NCBI GenBank assembly: GCA_030433215.1
Contig: JAUIMC010000005.1
Span: forward strand, 62,001-126,000
Reading direction: 5' to 3'
Source of the DNA: Alphaproteobacteria bacterium
GTDB lineage: Bacteria; Pseudomonadota; Alphaproteobacteria; Caulobacterales; Parvularculaceae
DNA: 64,000 nucleotides
Every line of letters begins with the position of its first letter. Within the stretch, counting starts at the first letter, position 1. Of this stretch, positions 17,880 through 25,651 are shown piece after piece. The notes under the pieces were generated by a model. The model worked only from the letters and a program-made list of their open reading frames with translations. It was not told the DNA's origin and searched no databases. A program made the position numbers and the translations under genes.

Positions 17880-18575
17880 CTAGGCGTAATCGGTTAAAAT
17901 CTGCTCATAGGCGGTGTTGATCGCCGCCATCCGGCCTTCGGCGATCCGCACCAGGTCCGAGGGGACCCCGCGCGCCATCAGGGCGTCGGGGTGATGGTTG
18001 CGGGAAAGCGCGCGATAGGCGGATTTGACCTCGTCGAGCGGCGCCCCCGGCTCCACCCCCAGGATCAAATACGGATCGTCCGCGCCAAGGCCCAGATGCA
18101 CCGCTTTCAGCCGGTGATAGGCCGGTTTCGAGATCTTGAAGATATCCGCCGCCTTTTCCAGGAGCTCCAGCTCGCGCGGATGGGCGACGCCGTCGGCGGT
18201 CGCCACATGGAACAGGCAATCGAGCACATCCTCCAGCACCGCCGGCGCGTCCTCGAAGATCTTCGCCACCCGGCGCAGATATTCCTCAAAGCCCGCAACA
18301 TCCTGCTGAGCGAGCTGATAGATCATGCGAACCTTGTCCGCTTCCTTTTTGGGAAAGGAAAAGAAGTCCTTGAAGGCGGCGATCTCGTCGTCGGTGACGA
18401 TCCCGTCGGCCTTCGCCATCTTCGCCGAGAGCGCGATCAGCGCAATCGAAAACGCCGTCTCGTTGCGGCGCTGTTTCTGGGCGGCGAACGCTTCCAGAAA
18501 CGCGCCCAGCGTGCGTTTGCGGGCTTCGACAATGGCGGTCTCTATGCGGTCCCATACGGCCATGGCGGGGTTCAT
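17880..18575 (-). CDS. TerB/DjlA-like protein with C-terminal J domain
   Basis: 231 aa. Residues about 45-155 form a helical TerB-like domain (MAKADGIVTDDEIAAFKDFF, repeated as VATADGVAHPRELELL). Residues about 165-230 are a J domain with its HPD tripeptide in NHHPDAL. It resembles DjlA, a DnaK co-chaperone, but lacks the N-terminal membrane anchor of the E. coli protein, so it is probably cytosolic. The ATG at 18573-18575 was preferred over a TTG six codons earlier. Confidence 0.88.
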   Translation of the reverse strand: MNPAMAVWDRIETAIVEARKRTLGAFLEAFAAQKQRRNETAFSIALIALSAKMAKADGIVTDDEIAAFKDFFSFPKKEADKVRMIYQLAQQDVAGFEEYLRRVAKIFEDAPAVLEDVLDCLFHVATADGVAHPRELELLEKAADIFKISKPAYHRLKAVHLGLGADDPYLILGVEPGAPLDEVKSAYRALSRNHHPDALMARGVPSDLVRIAEGRMAAINTAYEQILTDYA

Positions 18576-18825
18576 AAGTCGCGCCGACGGCAAAATCCAG
18601 CTTGGGCCCGATATTCCGCACGCACACTGGAAATTCGAGGGGATAATCTGGGGAAAAATTTCTGTAAAAATTATTTCACAAAGATACGCAAACGCTTACC
18701 CGCGCCTCAGCGCATGGAGTGCGCCGGGGCGCAGCCCTTGCGCTTTGCCAAGCCGCGTTTTCGCAGACACACTTTCCCCATACCGACCGACAGGCGTTGA
18801 AACGGAATGCGGAAGGGGTCCGGCC

Positions 18826-18927
18826 ATGGGGCGTACGTTTCAAGAAGTTGGCGTTTTGGTGAGCGGATTGGCATGCGGCGCGGGCTTTACCCTGATCGCG
18901 CTGGCGCTCGCCGGGGTGCTTCACTGA
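18826..18927 (+). CDS. possible 33-aa membrane peptide
   Basis: Short frame with AAGGGG 8 bases before the ATG. The product is a single hydrophobic helix (residues about 8-32). It sits alone between two minus-strand genes. Size and position make this a tentative small-protein gene. Confidence 0.35.
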   Translation: MGRTFQEVGVLVSGLACGAGFTLIALALAGVLH

Positions 18928-18979
18928 GCGCAGAACTGATCGCAGACGCCCCGCCGGCCTGACCGGCGGTGCTGGCGGA

Positions 18980-19963
18980 TCAGGTAAGGCAGCGCCAGAT
19001 CTTCACCGTCAGTTTCTGGCTTTCGCCCGACGCCGGCGAGAGCGTTTCGGTCTTATCGAGCTTCAGGCCTGACGCCCTGCACCAGTCGCGCACTTCCGCG
19101 TCGGAAAAGCCCAACCGCCGGTGGGCGTGTTCCTCGCGCAAAAACTCCACTTCATGGGGCGCGAAATCGGAAATGATCAGGATGCCGTCTTTTTTGAGAA
19201 GCCGCGCCGCTTCCGCCACGGCCGCGGTCGGGTCCACCAGAAAGTGCAGCACCTGGTGCAGGCAGACGCAGTCCGCGACGCCGTTTTCGAGCGGCAGGGC
19301 GAGAATGTCGCCATGGCGCACCTGCGCGCCCGTAACCCCCGCCCGATCGAGATTGGCGCGGGCGATGGACAGCATTTCATGGGAGAGATCGTAACCGATC
19401 GCGGCTTCGTAATGGCCGGCGAAAATTTCCAGCATGCGGCCGGTGCCGGTGCCCATATCGATGAACAGATCCATTTTTCTGTCGCCGGCGAGCGTCAGGA
19501 TGCGCGCCTCGATATCCTGCTCGGGCAGATGCAGACTGCGAAGCCGGCTCCATTCCTGGGCGTTTTCCTCGAAATAGGCGGCGGCCTGCGCGGCGCGGGC
19601 GAGCCGGGTCTGCTCGAACCGCTCCCCGTCCCGCGCCAGCAGCCGGTCGCCGGAAGCGGCCAGCGCCGCCGCGGCTTCGACAACCGCCCGGCGCGCCGCA
19701 TCGTCATTGCCGCCTGACGCCGCGCGGTAGAACATCCAGGCCCCTTCGCGATGGCGCTCGGCAAGGCCGGCGTCCGCGAGAATTTTCAGATGACGGCTGA
19801 CGCGCGGCTGGCTCTGGCCGAGAATGGCGGTAATCTCGCTCACGGTCAGTTCCCCCCGGATCAGGAGCACCATGATCCGGAGCCTGGTTTCCTCGCCGAT
19901 GGCGCGAAACACATGGAGAGCGGCGTCCAGCGCCATCGGAGACCTTTGCGGTGAGTCAGCCAT
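18980..19963 (-). CDS. ArsR-family regulator fused to a SAM-dependent methyltransferase
   Basis: 327 aa. N-terminal winged helix (about 10-90) of the ArsR type with ELTVSEITAILGQSQPRVSRHLKIL, then a class I methyltransferase domain (about 145-300) with the SAM motif FIDMGTGTGRMLEIF. This fusion is recurrent in alphaproteobacteria; its target and methyl acceptor are unknown to me. No CxC metal-binding motif is seen in the HTH part, so it may sense SAM or a related metabolite rather than a metal. The ATG at 19961-19963 is preferred over very long upstream frames without conserved sequence. Confidence 0.88.
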   Translation of the reverse strand: MADSPQRSPMALDAALHVFRAIGEETRLRIMVLLIRGELTVSEITAILGQSQPRVSRHLKILADAGLAERHREGAWMFYRAASGGNDDAARRAVVEAAAALAASGDRLLARDGERFEQTRLARAAQAAAYFEENAQEWSRLRSLHLPEQDIEARILTLAGDRKMDLFIDMGTGTGRMLEIFAGHYEAAIGYDLSHEMLSIARANLDRAGVTGAQVRHGDILALPLENGVADCVCLHQVLHFLVDPTAAVAEAARLLKKDGILIISDFAPHEVEFLREEHAHRRLGFSDAEVRDWCRASGLKLDKTETLSPASGESQKLTVKIWRCLT

Positions 19964-19973
19964 TTTTTCTTGA

Positions 19974-19993
19974 CATATAAAGATATATTTATG
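19974..19993. promoter_or_regulatory. candidate ArsR-type operator
   Basis: CATATAAAGATATATTTATG is an AT-rich imperfect inverted repeat in a GC-rich context, starting 11 bases upstream of the ArsR-methyltransferase ATG. Autoregulation through an AT-rich dyad is typical of ArsR proteins. It also lies about 160 bases upstream of divergent mlaA. Confidence 0.4.
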
Positions 19994-20150
19994 CCCGGGC
20001 AACTGAAAGAGGCGCCAGAAAGAGCGTCCGGGGGCCCGAACTGCCCGCCAGATAGCGCGTTTGTTCATTGTTCGGGAGGCGCAAAGCCTTATATGGTGCC
20101 GCACAGATCCGAATAACGGGCCGAAAGCGGCCCATCGCCCGGGGGGCGCT

Positions 20151-20957
20151 ATGAGATTTTTTGCGTATATCGCCGCATCCTGCCTTGTCTTTTCGGGGAC
20201 CGCCGCCGCCCAGCTTTCAGGCGCGGGCGACGATCCGGAAGATATCGCCCGGGAGCTCGAAACCGCGAATACGGCGACGGACAGCGGCGTGGCCGATCCC
20301 TGGGAGGGCTTCAACCGCAAGATGTTCGCCCTCAATGACGGCCTCGACCGGAATCTCATGGTGCCGGCGGCCAAGGCCTACAGGACCGTCACCCACAAGA
20401 AGCAGCGCAAGGGCATCCGGAATTTTCTCTCCAATCTCAGAACCCCGGTCACGCTGGTGAACGACATCCTGCAAGGCGAGTTCGGCCGCGCCGGAGAGAC
20501 CATGGGGCGCTTTGTCATCAACTCGACCATCGGCTTCGGCGGCATGGGCGATCCGGCCGAACGGCTCGGCATCGAACAGCACTCGGAGGATTTCGGCCAG
20601 ACGCTGGCGGTCTGGGGAGTCGATTCCGGCCCCTATCTGGTGCTGCCCTTTTTCGGCCCCTCCACCTTGCGCGACGGTTTCGGCTCGGCGGTGGACCTGA
20701 CGACCGATCCGGCGTTCTGGATCCGCACCGATCCGGCCATGTATTACCGCTTCTCGCGCGCCGGCATGAATGTCGTCAGCGCGCGCGAACCGCTGATCGA
20801 ACCGCTTGCGGACATCAAGATGGATTCCCTCGATTATTACTCGTCCCTGCGCAGCTTTTATCTGCAATCGCGCAAGCGCGAGATCTTGAACGGCCGCACC
20901 AATTTCGAAGACCTGCCGGATATCGGCGAGTTCGAAGAATTCGACGACCTTGAATAG
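20151..20957 (+). CDS. mlaA: MlaA/VacJ family outer-membrane lipid asymmetry protein
   Basis: 268 aa. MlaA removes mislocalised phospholipids from the outer leaflet and passes them to MlaC. Family blocks are present: DPWEGFNRKMFALND, NFLSNLRTPVTLVNDILQG, GRFVINSTIGFGGMGDPA and GPYLVLPFFGPSTLRD. The signal peptide (1-21) ends AAAQ with a signal peptidase I style site; I see no good lipobox, whereas classical MlaA is a lipoprotein. The C terminus is acidic. mlaC follows after 28 bases. Confidence 0.93.
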   Translation: MRFFAYIAASCLVFSGTAAAQLSGAGDDPEDIARELETANTATDSGVADPWEGFNRKMFALNDGLDRNLMVPAAKAYRTVTHKKQRKGIRNFLSNLRTPVTLVNDILQGEFGRAGETMGRFVINSTIGFGGMGDPAERLGIEQHSEDFGQTLAVWGVDSGPYLVLPFFGPSTLRDGFGSAVDLTTDPAFWIRTDPAMYYRFSRAGMNVVSAREPLIEPLADIKMDSLDYYSSLRSFYLQSRKREILNGRTNFEDLPDIGEFEEFDDLE

Positions 20958-20985
20958 ATTTGTGAGTTCAGGAGGAGCCCAAGTC

Positions 20986-21609
20986 ATGCGCACCCTCGCC
21001 CGCCGTTTCGTTTTCCGCATCGCCGCCGCCGCCGCGTTCTGTTTCGCCGCGCAGCCGGCTTTCGCCGACCAGGCCGCGGAAGACTATGTTCAAACCATTC
21101 TCGACGAAGCCGAACCTGTTCTTTCGACCGACGATCACCAGTCGATGCTCGACGGCGTTGAAGATCTGGTCGACAAATATGTGGACATGCGCCGCATCGG
21201 CCGCTTCGTGCTCGGCCAGTATGCGCGGCGGATGACCGAAGCGCAGGAAGAACAGTATTATCCGCTATTCAATCGCTATGCGAAAATGATCTACCGCAAT
21301 ACGCTTTCCGATTATGCGGGCGAACAGATCAAGGTCACCGGCTCCGTCGACCGGTCAGAACGCGACATAATCGTCAATTCAAAACTCGCCAACCCCGAAC
21401 CCGGCAGCGCTTACGCCAACACGGTCATTCACTGGCGCGTCTATCGCAGCCGCGACGGTGAGATGAGCGTCGTCGATGCGGGCGCGGATAATGTCTGGCT
21501 CGCCATCGAACAGCGCAGCCAGTTCGGTTCGATCATCGCCAATAATGGCGGCGGCGAGAAAGGCGTTGACGCGCTGATCGCCGAAATCAAGTCGCGCGTC
21601 GACGGCTAG
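20986..21609 (+). CDS. mlaC: MlaC/Ttg2D family periplasmic phospholipid-binding protein
   Basis: 207 aa with a signal peptide (about 1-27, cleaved after AFA). It contains the MlaC pattern VDMRRIGRFVLGQYARRMT and WRVYRSRDGEMSVVDAGADNVWL. It shuttles phospholipid between MlaA and the inner-membrane MlaFEDB complex, whose genes are not in the window. GGAGGAG is 8 bases before the ATG at 20986. A terminator follows. Confidence 0.92.
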   Translation: MRTLARRFVFRIAAAAAFCFAAQPAFADQAAEDYVQTILDEAEPVLSTDDHQSMLDGVEDLVDKYVDMRRIGRFVLGQYARRMTEAQEEQYYPLFNRYAKMIYRNTLSDYAGEQIKVTGSVDRSERDIIVNSKLANPEPGSAYANTVIHWRVYRSRDGEMSVVDAGADNVWLAIEQRSQFGSIIANNGGGEKGVDALIAEIKSRVDG

Positions 21610-21650
21610 GCGAGCCTGCTCCGCCGCACAGCAACACTGCCGCAAATGAA

Positions 21651-21679
21651 AAAGGCCGCCCGAAGGGCGGCCTTTTTTG
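21651..21679. terminator. bidirectional terminator between mlaC and rpsD
   Basis: Stem AAAGGCCGCCC / GGGCGGCCTTT (11 bp) with a GAA loop, followed on the plus strand by a T run and on the minus strand by TTTCATTTG. It serves both convergent genes. Confidence 0.9.
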
Positions 21680-21699
21680 TGAGAAAGAAAACGTCCGGG

Positions 21700-22317
21700 T
21701 TAGGACGAATAGAATTCGACGACCAGGTTCGGCTCCATGGTGCACTGATAAGGCACCTCGGCGAATTCCGGCACGCGCAGATAGGTGACGGTCATTTTCT
21801 TCGGGTCGACCTCTAGATAGTCGGGGATGTCCCGCTCGGCGCTTTGCAGGGCTTCAAGCACCAGCGCCATGTTCTTGGACTTGTCCTTGATCTCGACGAC
21901 GTCGCCCGGCCTCAGGCGCGCCGAAGGAATATTGGTGCGCACGCCGTTCAGTTTGACGTGGCCGTGATTGACGAACTGGCGCGCCGCGAACACGGTCGGC
22001 ACAAACTTCGCGCGGTAGACGATCGCGTCGAGGCGGCTTTCCAGAAGCCCGATCAGAAGCTCGGCGGTGTTGCCGCGCTGGCGGTCGGCCTCGTTGTAGA
22101 TCTTCTCGAACTGCTTTTCGCAGATATTGCCGTAATAGCCCTTGAGCTTTTGCTTGGCCATCAGCTGAAGGCCGAAGTCGGACAGCTTGCCCTTGCGGCG
22201 CTGGCCGTGCATGCCCGGGCCGTAATCGCGTTTGTTGATGGGAGATTTCGGCCGGCCCCAGACGTTTTCGCCGACCCGGCGGTCAAGCTTGTGCTTGGCG
22301 CTGATGCGCTTTGACAT
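21700..22317 (-). CDS. rpsD: 30S ribosomal protein S4
   Basis: 205 aa, primary 16S rRNA-binding protein of the small subunit. It starts [14 protein letters not shown] and has the conserved [16 protein letters not shown] and the S4 RNA-binding domain ([32 protein letters not shown], written in two parts in the family profile), ending [12 protein letters not shown] lies 6 bases before the ATG. It is monocistronic, with a 170-base upstream region in which I see no regulatory structure. Confidence 0.97.
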   Translation of the reverse strand: MSKRISAKHKLDRRVGENVWGRPKSPINKRDYGPGMHGQRRKGKLSDFGLQLMAKQKLKGYYGNICEKQFEKIYNEADRQRGNTAELLIGLLESRLDAIVYRAKFVPTVFAARQFVNHGHVKLNGVRTNIPSARLRPGDVVEIKDKSKNMALVLEALQSAERDIPDYLEVDPKKMTVTYLRVPEFAEVPYQCTMEPNLVVEFYSS

Positions 22318-22485
22318 CGTATCCTCGTTTTCCGGCGCGGCCCGGCGACGGGGCCCATCCCCGGCGCAATCTCAACGGCGGTCCACGCGCCACCCGTCAG
22401 AAGCGGCGGGAGTTACCGGCGGGGGGGCGGAATGTCAACTCGCGAGGGGCCTTTAAATCCGCGCTTTCAAGAGACCCGCCCAAGA

Positions 22486-22512
22486 AAAAACCCGCCTCGA
22501 GGGCGGGTTTTT
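22486..22512 (-). terminator. rho-independent terminator after the VPLPA-CTERM gene
   Basis: Stem AAAAACCCGCC / GGCGGGTTTTT with a 5-base loop, T-rich on both strands. It lies 25 bases after the stop of the minus-strand VPLPA-CTERM gene. Confidence 0.85.
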
Positions 22513-22536
22513 CCGGATCGTGTTGAGCCTTGGCCC

Positions 22537-23043
22537 TTAGGCGGCCTTGCGCTTGCGGCTCGCCGCGCCAAGCCCGCCGAGACCGGCGATCATCAGCCAG
22601 GCGGCAGCCGGCAGCGGCACTTCGGACACTTCGCCGAACACCGGACGCAGGTTCGAAAGAGCCGCGCTCGAGTAAGGGGTAATGTCGAAATCCACCACGC
22701 CCGCATTCATGAGCATGTCGCTCGTGAAAGCGAAGATGATGACGTCGTGGGACGCTTTCACCAGGAAGCCGAGCAGCACCTGGCCGTCCGGCAGATCCCA
22801 GGTCAGCGTGTCGAGACCGGCGTCCAGCGAATAGTCGCCGGCGTCGAATGAATTTTCGCTTTCGAGCGGGCCCCCGAGAACGGCGTCCGTGCCGAAATAG
22901 GAATCCTTGAAGGTCTCAGCTTGCGCGGCATAACCCGGAGGCGCGCTGAAAGTTTCTTCGCCGATTTTGAGAAGAGCCGCGCTGGCTTGAGCGCCGGCGA
23001 GAGCAAAAAACGCAGCGGCAATTGCCGTAACCGCTTTAATCAT
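22537..23043 (-). CDS. exported protein with VPLPA-CTERM sorting signal
   Basis: 168 aa. A signal peptide (about 1-22, cleaved after ASA), a beta-rich body of unknown function, then EVPLPAAAWLMIAGLGGLGA plus a basic SRKRKAA tail: the VPLPA-CTERM tripartite signal (motif, hydrophobic helix, basic end). Such proteins are processed by an exosortase; none is encoded in this window. GGGGGA precedes the ATG. It is probably surface-located or part of extracellular matrix. Confidence 0.92.
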   Translation of the reverse strand: MIKAVTAIAAAFFALAGAQASAALLKIGEETFSAPPGYAAQAETFKDSYFGTDAVLGGPLESENSFDAGDYSLDAGLDTLTWDLPDGQVLLGFLVKASHDVIIFAFTSDMLMNAGVVDFDITPYSSAALSNLRPVFGEVSEVPLPAAAWLMIAGLGGLGAASRKRKAA

Positions 23044-23091
23044 ACCAGTCCCCCTGGACTAAACTAACTACAGCCTGCGAAAACCACGAAG

Positions 23092-23114
23092 AAAGCCCTT
23101 TCGCAAGGGCTTTT
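23092..23114. terminator. stem-loop downstream of the monooxygenase gene
   Basis: AAAGCCCTT / AAGGGCTTT, 9-bp perfect stem with a 4-base TCGC loop, about 110 bases past the stop of the minus-strand monooxygenase gene and upstream of the VPLPA-CTERM gene. The T run is better on the plus strand (TTTT) than on the minus strand (CTTTCTTC), so its direction is uncertain. Confidence 0.5.
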
Positions 23115-23224
23115 CAGCGTTAACGGCGTAAAAATAAGCGCAAACAATGCGCAACTACATGCCTTAAGAGGCGGGCGCTTCAGCAGCCGCAACCAAGGCG
23201 CGAATATTCACCTTAAGCCCCCGC

Positions 23225-24736
23225 TTAACGGGCGGCGGCGCGCACGCTGTATTCGGAAAAATCGGGCCGCTTCATCTCTTTCAGATAGGTCCGCACATTA
23301 TGCGGATAGAGCGTGAAGTTGCGCCCCTTCTCATCCACATACCAGGCGCCGCAGCGCCCGGCCCAGACCCGGTCCTGAAGCGCGCGCTGGATGCGGTCGT
23401 CATAGGCTCTCGCCGCTTCGCGGCGCGGCTCGATCAGACCGCCCTCCCCGGCGCGGCGCATCAGGTCGATGACGTAATTCACCTGAGCCTCGATCATCAG
23501 CACCACGGAATTATGCCCGAGCCCGGAATTGGGGCCCAGCAGCATGAAGAAATTGGGAAAACCGGGGGCCATGACGGTGCGGTGCGCGGCGATGCCGTCT
23601 TTCCAGATTTCCCGCAAGTTGCGTCCGGAAGGCCCTGCAACCTCGATCGATTCCAGGATGTCGAAGGGTTTGAACCCGGTGGCGAGGACGATCACGTCCG
23701 CCGCCCGGTCGCGCCCGTCTTTCGTCTTCACGCCGGTCTCCGTGATGGCGGCGATCCCCTCGGTGACGATGTCGACATTGTCTTTTTGAACGGCGGCAAG
23801 GTAATTGTCGGAGATCAGGATGCGCTTGCAGCCGACCTCGTAGTCCGGCGTCAGTTTTGCCCGCAGATCAGGATCTTGCACCTGTTCTTCAAGGTGCTTG
23901 GCGAAGGTCTTGCGGACCATGTTCTTGACGTAGTTCTCATTCTTGTGGAACGCCGCGAAGCGCCATTCCATGAGCGTGAAATAGAACCCGCGATAGGCCC
24001 GGGCCAGCAGCGGGAGTTTCCCGAAAAGCCCTTGCAGCCATTTCGGATAGGCGTAGCTCTGGCGCGGCATCACCCAGTTGGGCGTGCGCTGATAGAGGTC
24101 GAGATGCGCGACCTTGCCGGCGATTTCGGGGACCACCTGCACGGCGCTGGCCGCAGAGCCGATCACCGCGACGCGCTTGCCGGTCAGATCCACATCGGCG
24201 CGCCACCTCGCGGTGTGGAACACCGGTCCCCCGAAAGACCCGATGCCGGGAAAATCGGGAATATTTGGCTCATGGAGCCCGCCGAGGCCGCTGACCACAT
24301 AATCAGCCGTCACCGAAGGCCCGTCCTTGAACGCGACCGTCCATTCGCTTCCGTCATGGCGGATCGCGGTAACCGTCCTGCCGAAGGCGATGCGCGGATA
24401 GAGATCGTATTTGCGCGCACAGGCCTTCATGTAGTCCCAGATCTCGCCGCCCGGCGAGAAGCGCCGCGACCAGCGCGGATTGGGCGCGAAGGAAAAGGAA
24501 TAAAGATGGGACGGCACATCGCAGGCGACGCCGGGATAAACATTCTCCCGCCAGGTGCCGCCGACCTCGTCCGCCTTTTCATAGATGACGAAATTCTCGA
24601 AGCCTTCCTGACGAAGGCGGATGGCCATGCCCATGCCGGAAAAGCCGGCGCCCAGAATGGCGATGCGCGGGCCCTTGCCGCCCTTGTTCAGAACCGGCGG
24701 CGCGGCGTCCGTCAGGGGTCTGTGATCGTCAGCCAT
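23225..24736 (-). CDS. flavin-containing monooxygenase, Baeyer-Villiger type
   Basis: 503-aa FAD/NADPH enzyme. First Rossmann motif GAGFSGMG (about 29-36), then GGTWRENVYPGVACDVPSHLY written over two family blocks, then FGGPVFHTARW, which fits the BVMO fingerprint FxGxxxHxxxW. The second nucleotide fold is VIGSAASAVQ. Likely reactions are oxygen insertion next to a ketone or heteroatom oxidation; the substrate is unknown. The gene is monocistronic. Confidence 0.9.
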   Translation of the reverse strand: MADDHRPLTDAAPPVLNKGGKGPRIAILGAGFSGMGMAIRLRQEGFENFVIYEKADEVGGTWRENVYPGVACDVPSHLYSFSFAPNPRWSRRFSPGGEIWDYMKACARKYDLYPRIAFGRTVTAIRHDGSEWTVAFKDGPSVTADYVVSGLGGLHEPNIPDFPGIGSFGGPVFHTARWRADVDLTGKRVAVIGSAASAVQVVPEIAGKVAHLDLYQRTPNWVMPRQSYAYPKWLQGLFGKLPLLARAYRGFYFTLMEWRFAAFHKNENYVKNMVRKTFAKHLEEQVQDPDLRAKLTPDYEVGCKRILISDNYLAAVQKDNVDIVTEGIAAITETGVKTKDGRDRAADVIVLATGFKPFDILESIEVAGPSGRNLREIWKDGIAAHRTVMAPGFPNFFMLLGPNSGLGHNSVVLMIEAQVNYVIDLMRRAGEGGLIEPRREAARAYDDRIQRALQDRVWAGRCGAWYVDEKGRNFTLYPHNVRTYLKEMKRPDFSEYSVRAAAR

Positions 24737-24875
24737 GGTGATCGCGGGTCATAAGGCCCCTCCCAGGGGGAATGGCGGATCTTGAACCGCCCGCCTCTAC
24801 ACCGATCAGTTTACTTCCTCTTCGGCCCCTTCTTCAAGAGCAGCGCGCAGCCGGCGGACGGGCGAGAAGGCCCGC

Positions 24876-25625
24876 TCAAGACCGGATGGAGAAGGGCGTA
24901 AAGGCCGTGTCCGTGTCGTAGACGTCGACGCCTTCGGCTTTTTTGAGCATCGCCACCACGCGATAGGTGACCGGCGTCAACACCGCTTCCCAGAGGACTT
25001 TCAGGAAATAATTCGTCAGGAGCACGGTCACGACCTGGCTCACGGTCCACACGCCGAGAAAGGCGACCGGGTAAAAGATCAGGCTGTCGACGCCCTGCCC
25101 CACTACTGTCGAACCGATTGTCCGCTGCCAGAGATGTTTGCCGCCCGAGGCGACTTTCATCCGGGCCATGACGAAGGCGTTGGAAAGCTCGCCCGCCCAG
25201 AACGCCATGATCGACGCCAGCACGATGCGCGGGGTGAGCCCGAACACCGCCTCATAGGCTTCCTGGCCTTCCCAGCCTGGCGCGGGCGGCATCGCCACCA
25301 CGACCCATGACATGAACGCCATGAAGAGGACCGCGGCAAAGCCCGCCCAGACGACGCGGCGCGCCCGGGCGTAGCCATAGACTTCCGTCAGGACGTCGCC
25401 GAGCACATAGGACAGCGGGAAGAAAAGAATGCCGGCGCCGAACATCCCGACATTCCAGCTTCCGATCTTGAACTCGGAAATCTGCACCAGCTTCGCGGCG
25501 CCGATGAGATTGGAGCAGATGAGGATCGCCACGAACGCCGCCATGGCGAAGTCGTAATATTTGAAGCGATGCAGATGCAGCGCATCGGCGTGGTCGATCC
25601 GTTCGATGGTCTTTGCGTCAGACAA
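24876..25625 (-). CDS. yhhQ: YhhQ family queuosine-precursor transporter
   Basis: 249 aa with about six membrane helices. It shows ILICSNLIGAAKL, FPLSYVLGDVLTEVYGY and the region around FWAGELSNAFVMARMK that typify YhhQ/QPTR proteins, which take up queuosine precursors (preQ0/preQ1) for tRNA modification. The start is TTG at 25623-25625, with AAGGG about 8 bases upstream. It follows the amidohydrolase gene by 26 bases, leaving no room for a riboswitch. Confidence 0.9.
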   Translation of the reverse strand: MSDAKTIERIDHADALHLHRFKYYDFAMAAFVAILICSNLIGAAKLVQISEFKIGSWNVGMFGAGILFFPLSYVLGDVLTEVYGYARARRVVWAGFAAVLFMAFMSWVVVAMPPAPGWEGQEAYEAVFGLTPRIVLASIMAFWAGELSNAFVMARMKVASGGKHLWQRTIGSTVVGQGVDSLIFYPVAFLGVWTVSQVVTVLLTNYFLKVLWEAVLTPVTYRVVAMLKKAEGVDVYDTDTAFTPFSIRS

Positions 25626-25651
25626 GGCCGCGCCCTTTCCGAGAAAGCCGG

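Noticed and set aside
25626-25651. preQ1 riboswitch upstream of yhhQ
   Set aside because: Only 26 bases separate yhhQ from the preceding gene, too little for an aptamer.
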